Source: Aldrovandia affinis (lineage: Eukaryota; Chordata; Actinopteri; Notacanthiformes; Halosauridae). From it: a stretch of 64,000 nucleotides of DNA. Of the stretch, positions 61,961-64,000 are shown piece after piece. Position 1 is the first letter of the stretch. Each line of letters opens with the position of its first letter. The position numbers and the translations under genes are program-made. The DNA is taken from contig JAINUG010000307.1 of the NCBI GenBank assembly GCA_029706075.1, positions 62,001 to 126,000 of the forward strand, written 5' to 3'. A model generated the notes under the pieces. The model saw only the letters and a list, made by a program, of their open reading frames with translations. It was not told the DNA's origin and did not search any database.

Positions 61961-62210
61961 CAAAGGTGTAAAAGTTGCTCAAACCCTTCATCTAGTAATG
62001 CATGTATTATGTATCCAGTAAAAAATGTAAGAAAAGTATATGCATAATATGTGCCTTATGTTCCTCTATGTCATATTTCAGTGTGCTCCACCATCTTTCT
62101 TCATGCTAAGCAATACATTTAATAGTATAACTACATTATAGAAGACAGTGTGTAGATATTTGCGCATCCAAATAGAGACAAAGCGCATCATTAATGTAGC
62201 AAACACTTGT

Positions 62211-62515
62211 GGCTCCTGAGTGGTGCATCCAGCTAATACCTTCGTGTGGAGTGAAGTGTTGCAACCAACAGCCAGTGTGCAGGCGTGCACCGCAGGGTGA
62301 CCCACAGTTGGCCATAGCATTGCCCAGGGAGGGAGAGTTCCAGTCGGCATAGTAACTTCGACCTCACTACTCACTAATGACTCCTCTGGTCAACGGGGCG
62401 CCTGTGATCTGCCTGCATCGGTAGCTGCAGTCTCTCAACTGGAATAGTACAGACAGCAACGAAAGTAGTCAGCTGACTGGAGGTCATGTGTGTTTGTCTA
62501 CGCCTTCGTCATGTC
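62211..62515 (+). mobile_element. tRNA-derived SINE (family C), most complete copy
   Basis: Starts ggctcctgagtggtgcatcc (A-box-like), then ccacagttggccatagcatt, gcccagggagggagagttcc and ctcctctggtcaacggggcg. The B-box is degraded. Same family as 6920-7345, 56515-56845 and probably 25015-25137. Confidence 0.8.
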
Positions 62516-63400
62516 AAATGTACCAGACGTTTAAAAAAATAACAGGACAAGACTAAGAACTAAGGGATTTAACCTTAGACCTGAGATTGCTATCATACGT
62601 TTTTGTTCCTGCTTTGAAAAGCATGCTGAAAAGAACTGTTGCATAATTATTTGCGAGGTTGGTTGTAGCATGGGCCTGGTATTTTCTGTCCTCCATAAAG
62701 CGTCTTTGTGACATTTCTCTGTGAAAAGCTCTATACAAATAAAATTGAATAGAATTGAATTAAGATGGGGGGATTCCGAGAATGTATCATTTTAAAAAAA
62801 AAACGGTGTTTTGTTTTTTTATTTTATTTTATCAAGTGCACTTTACATTTAGTGCACAATATATGTACTGTATGTCATAACGTCAACCAGAAATTCCAGA
62901 CGGTGCTTTTAATGTGAAAGCTGTTGCTGAGTCTGTCTCACAGACATTTCTCACCTCGTAGGAACTGAGGACAGAGACGAGGCCCTTTGCTCTCTGGAGG
63001 GGCAGTGTGAACACACAAACATGAAAAGATCTGGGGGAGAAGTGGAGCCGTGGTCTGGGTGCTAGACATGAAAATGAGGCCTTGCAGCTTCCATTCCCCA
63101 ATGAAACATTTCTGCAGTGCACAAGGCTAGCCGCACTAATAAATAAATAATTAAATAAATATACATATCTATATACTATATACATACATATACATTGTGC
63201 AAGGAGCTAAACTAGTTCTTCTCCCCTTTGAAGGTATTGGAACTTAAGTTTTGGGATGGCCTGAGTATCATAAAAAGACTTGCGTGCTTGCGTGCCCTTG
63301 TTTTTAGCAAGTAATGATGGTGAGGCATGCTTCTTTGAGTGTTTAATCACAGGCATAAATGTCTGGTTTAGACTAGACCAATTCCAGCCAGGACTGAAGG
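62516..63400. other. Gene-free stretch
   Basis: AT-rich. It includes ctgtgaaaagctctatacaaataaaattgaa-type sequence near 62718-62760, which resembles a worn repeat tail. No exon is recognised. Confidence 0.4.
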
Positions 63401-63960
63401 TCACCAGATAAAACCAGGCGCACACAAAAAAATCATTACCATCTGTTAGCTTTAAGTGGTGAAACAGGAGGCCGGCGAGAGAAATCAGTCACAGGCAAAC
63501 AAAAACAGGGAGGAAATGTCTTCCCGGTGGCTGGCGGGACCAGACCCTTCTGGTATTCCCTCATTGCAGGTTAATGACGATATGCACTGATTGAAAACGC
63601 CTGGCAGAAATGCAGGCAGAAAAAAAGGAAAACAATTAAAGACTTAAAAGAGAGACGTGGAAGCCACTTTTGACTGTTGTGTCTGAGTGCTGTGTGAGCG
63701 ATTTGCCCAAGCTGCAGACACAATGGTCTGGCTGACCTGGAAGGACTGGCGGGGAATGCAGTGGAGTGCAGTGCATGACCCATTTCCCCCAGGGAATGGA
63801 GGAGGTATTTGGTGACCCAGCACTGTGATCTTTCTAGCGCTGCTGAGCAGCAGGGTACATTTGGTACAATCCACTGTGAGAGATTAAAGTCACTGTCTGT
63901 TCCGCTGAGATAACATTCACGTTTGAGCTTTGCCATCTCAGTCAGTGTCATTTTGTTCTT
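63400..63960. promoter_or_regulatory. Candidate conserved non-coding element at right edge
   Basis: Repeat-free block of balanced composition with ggttaatgacgatatgcact, aacaattaaagactt and agattaaagtcactg. The minus-strand frame 63571-63951 resembles no family. It may continue beyond the window. Confidence 0.25.
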
Positions 63961-64000
63961 AGCATCCTGCGATCAACCCAATCTCCTATACCCACCACTT

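Larger units (their letters stand above)
58476..62210. other. Gene-free stretch
   Basis: AT-rich DNA with C-runs near 59431 (as G) and 61207, and a short CA tract near 61160-61180. Two repeat-free blocks (59480-59650 and 61395-61960) are listed separately. The 61073-61627 open frame has low-complexity and repeat-derived composition and no family similarity. Confidence 0.45.

Noticed and set aside
1-64000. Retroviral or LTR elements, CRISPR arrays, rRNA genes, toxin genes
   Set aside because: No gag/pol/env-like frames, paired LTRs, primer-binding sites, regularly spaced repeats or rRNA segments were seen. The only reverse-transcriptase signals belong to LINEs.

Overview
The window looks like ray-finned fish (probably teleost) nuclear DNA. 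The evidence is a single spliced vertebrate gene in a large repeat-strewn non-coding landscape, fish-type Tc1/mariner transposons, tRNA-derived SINEs whose tail ends in the common fish 'gataagagcgtctgctaaatg' motif, many short hAT MITEs and long CA/TA microsatellites. No species can be named. There is no sign of bacterial, CRISPR, rRNA or true tRNA content.

The only protein-coding gene I can support is spsb1 (SPRY domain and SOCS box protein 1), on the + strand. Its two coding exons (43963-44656 and 48128-48255) join across a phase-1 GT-AG intron to give a 273-residue protein, the same length as vertebrate SPSB1, with the SPRY peptide-binding residues, BC box and Cul5 box intact. A CpG-rich, repeat-poor stretch around 19.2-21.3 kb contains a plausible non-coding first exon (donor at 19509), so intron 1 would be about 24 kb. 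The 3' UTR runs to a polyadenylation signal at 50019-50024.

Layout: 1-346 is the end of a Tc1-like element cut by the window edge. 0.35-19 kb is gene-free with a hAT MITE that has a perfect 8-bp target duplication (6070-6392), a SINE (about 6920-7345), microsatellites and a degenerate Tc1 copy with TIRs and TA flanks (11636-12955). 19-44 kb is the inferred promoter and intron 1, carrying five SINEs, a decayed L1-clade LINE antisense to the gene (about 36045-37330), a second Tc1-like copy of the same family as the one at the left edge (38276-39530), and hAT pieces. 44-50 kb is spsb1. 50-64 kb is gene-free, with a cluster of five hAT MITEs (53075-54890), an L2-clade LINE 3' end (about 55495-55920), more SINEs and several unique stretches that resemble conserved non-coding elements.

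I did not find a novel coding system. The most informative signals are structural: three copies of one 8-bp target bracket two unrelated, back-to-back hAT MITEs; a LINE and a SINE in the same window share a 3' tail; two candidate acceptors lie before the spsb1 coding exon, one preceded by a long T-tract; and there are several candidate regulatory elements around spsb1. Comparisons with known families rest on remembered family features, because no search could be run.
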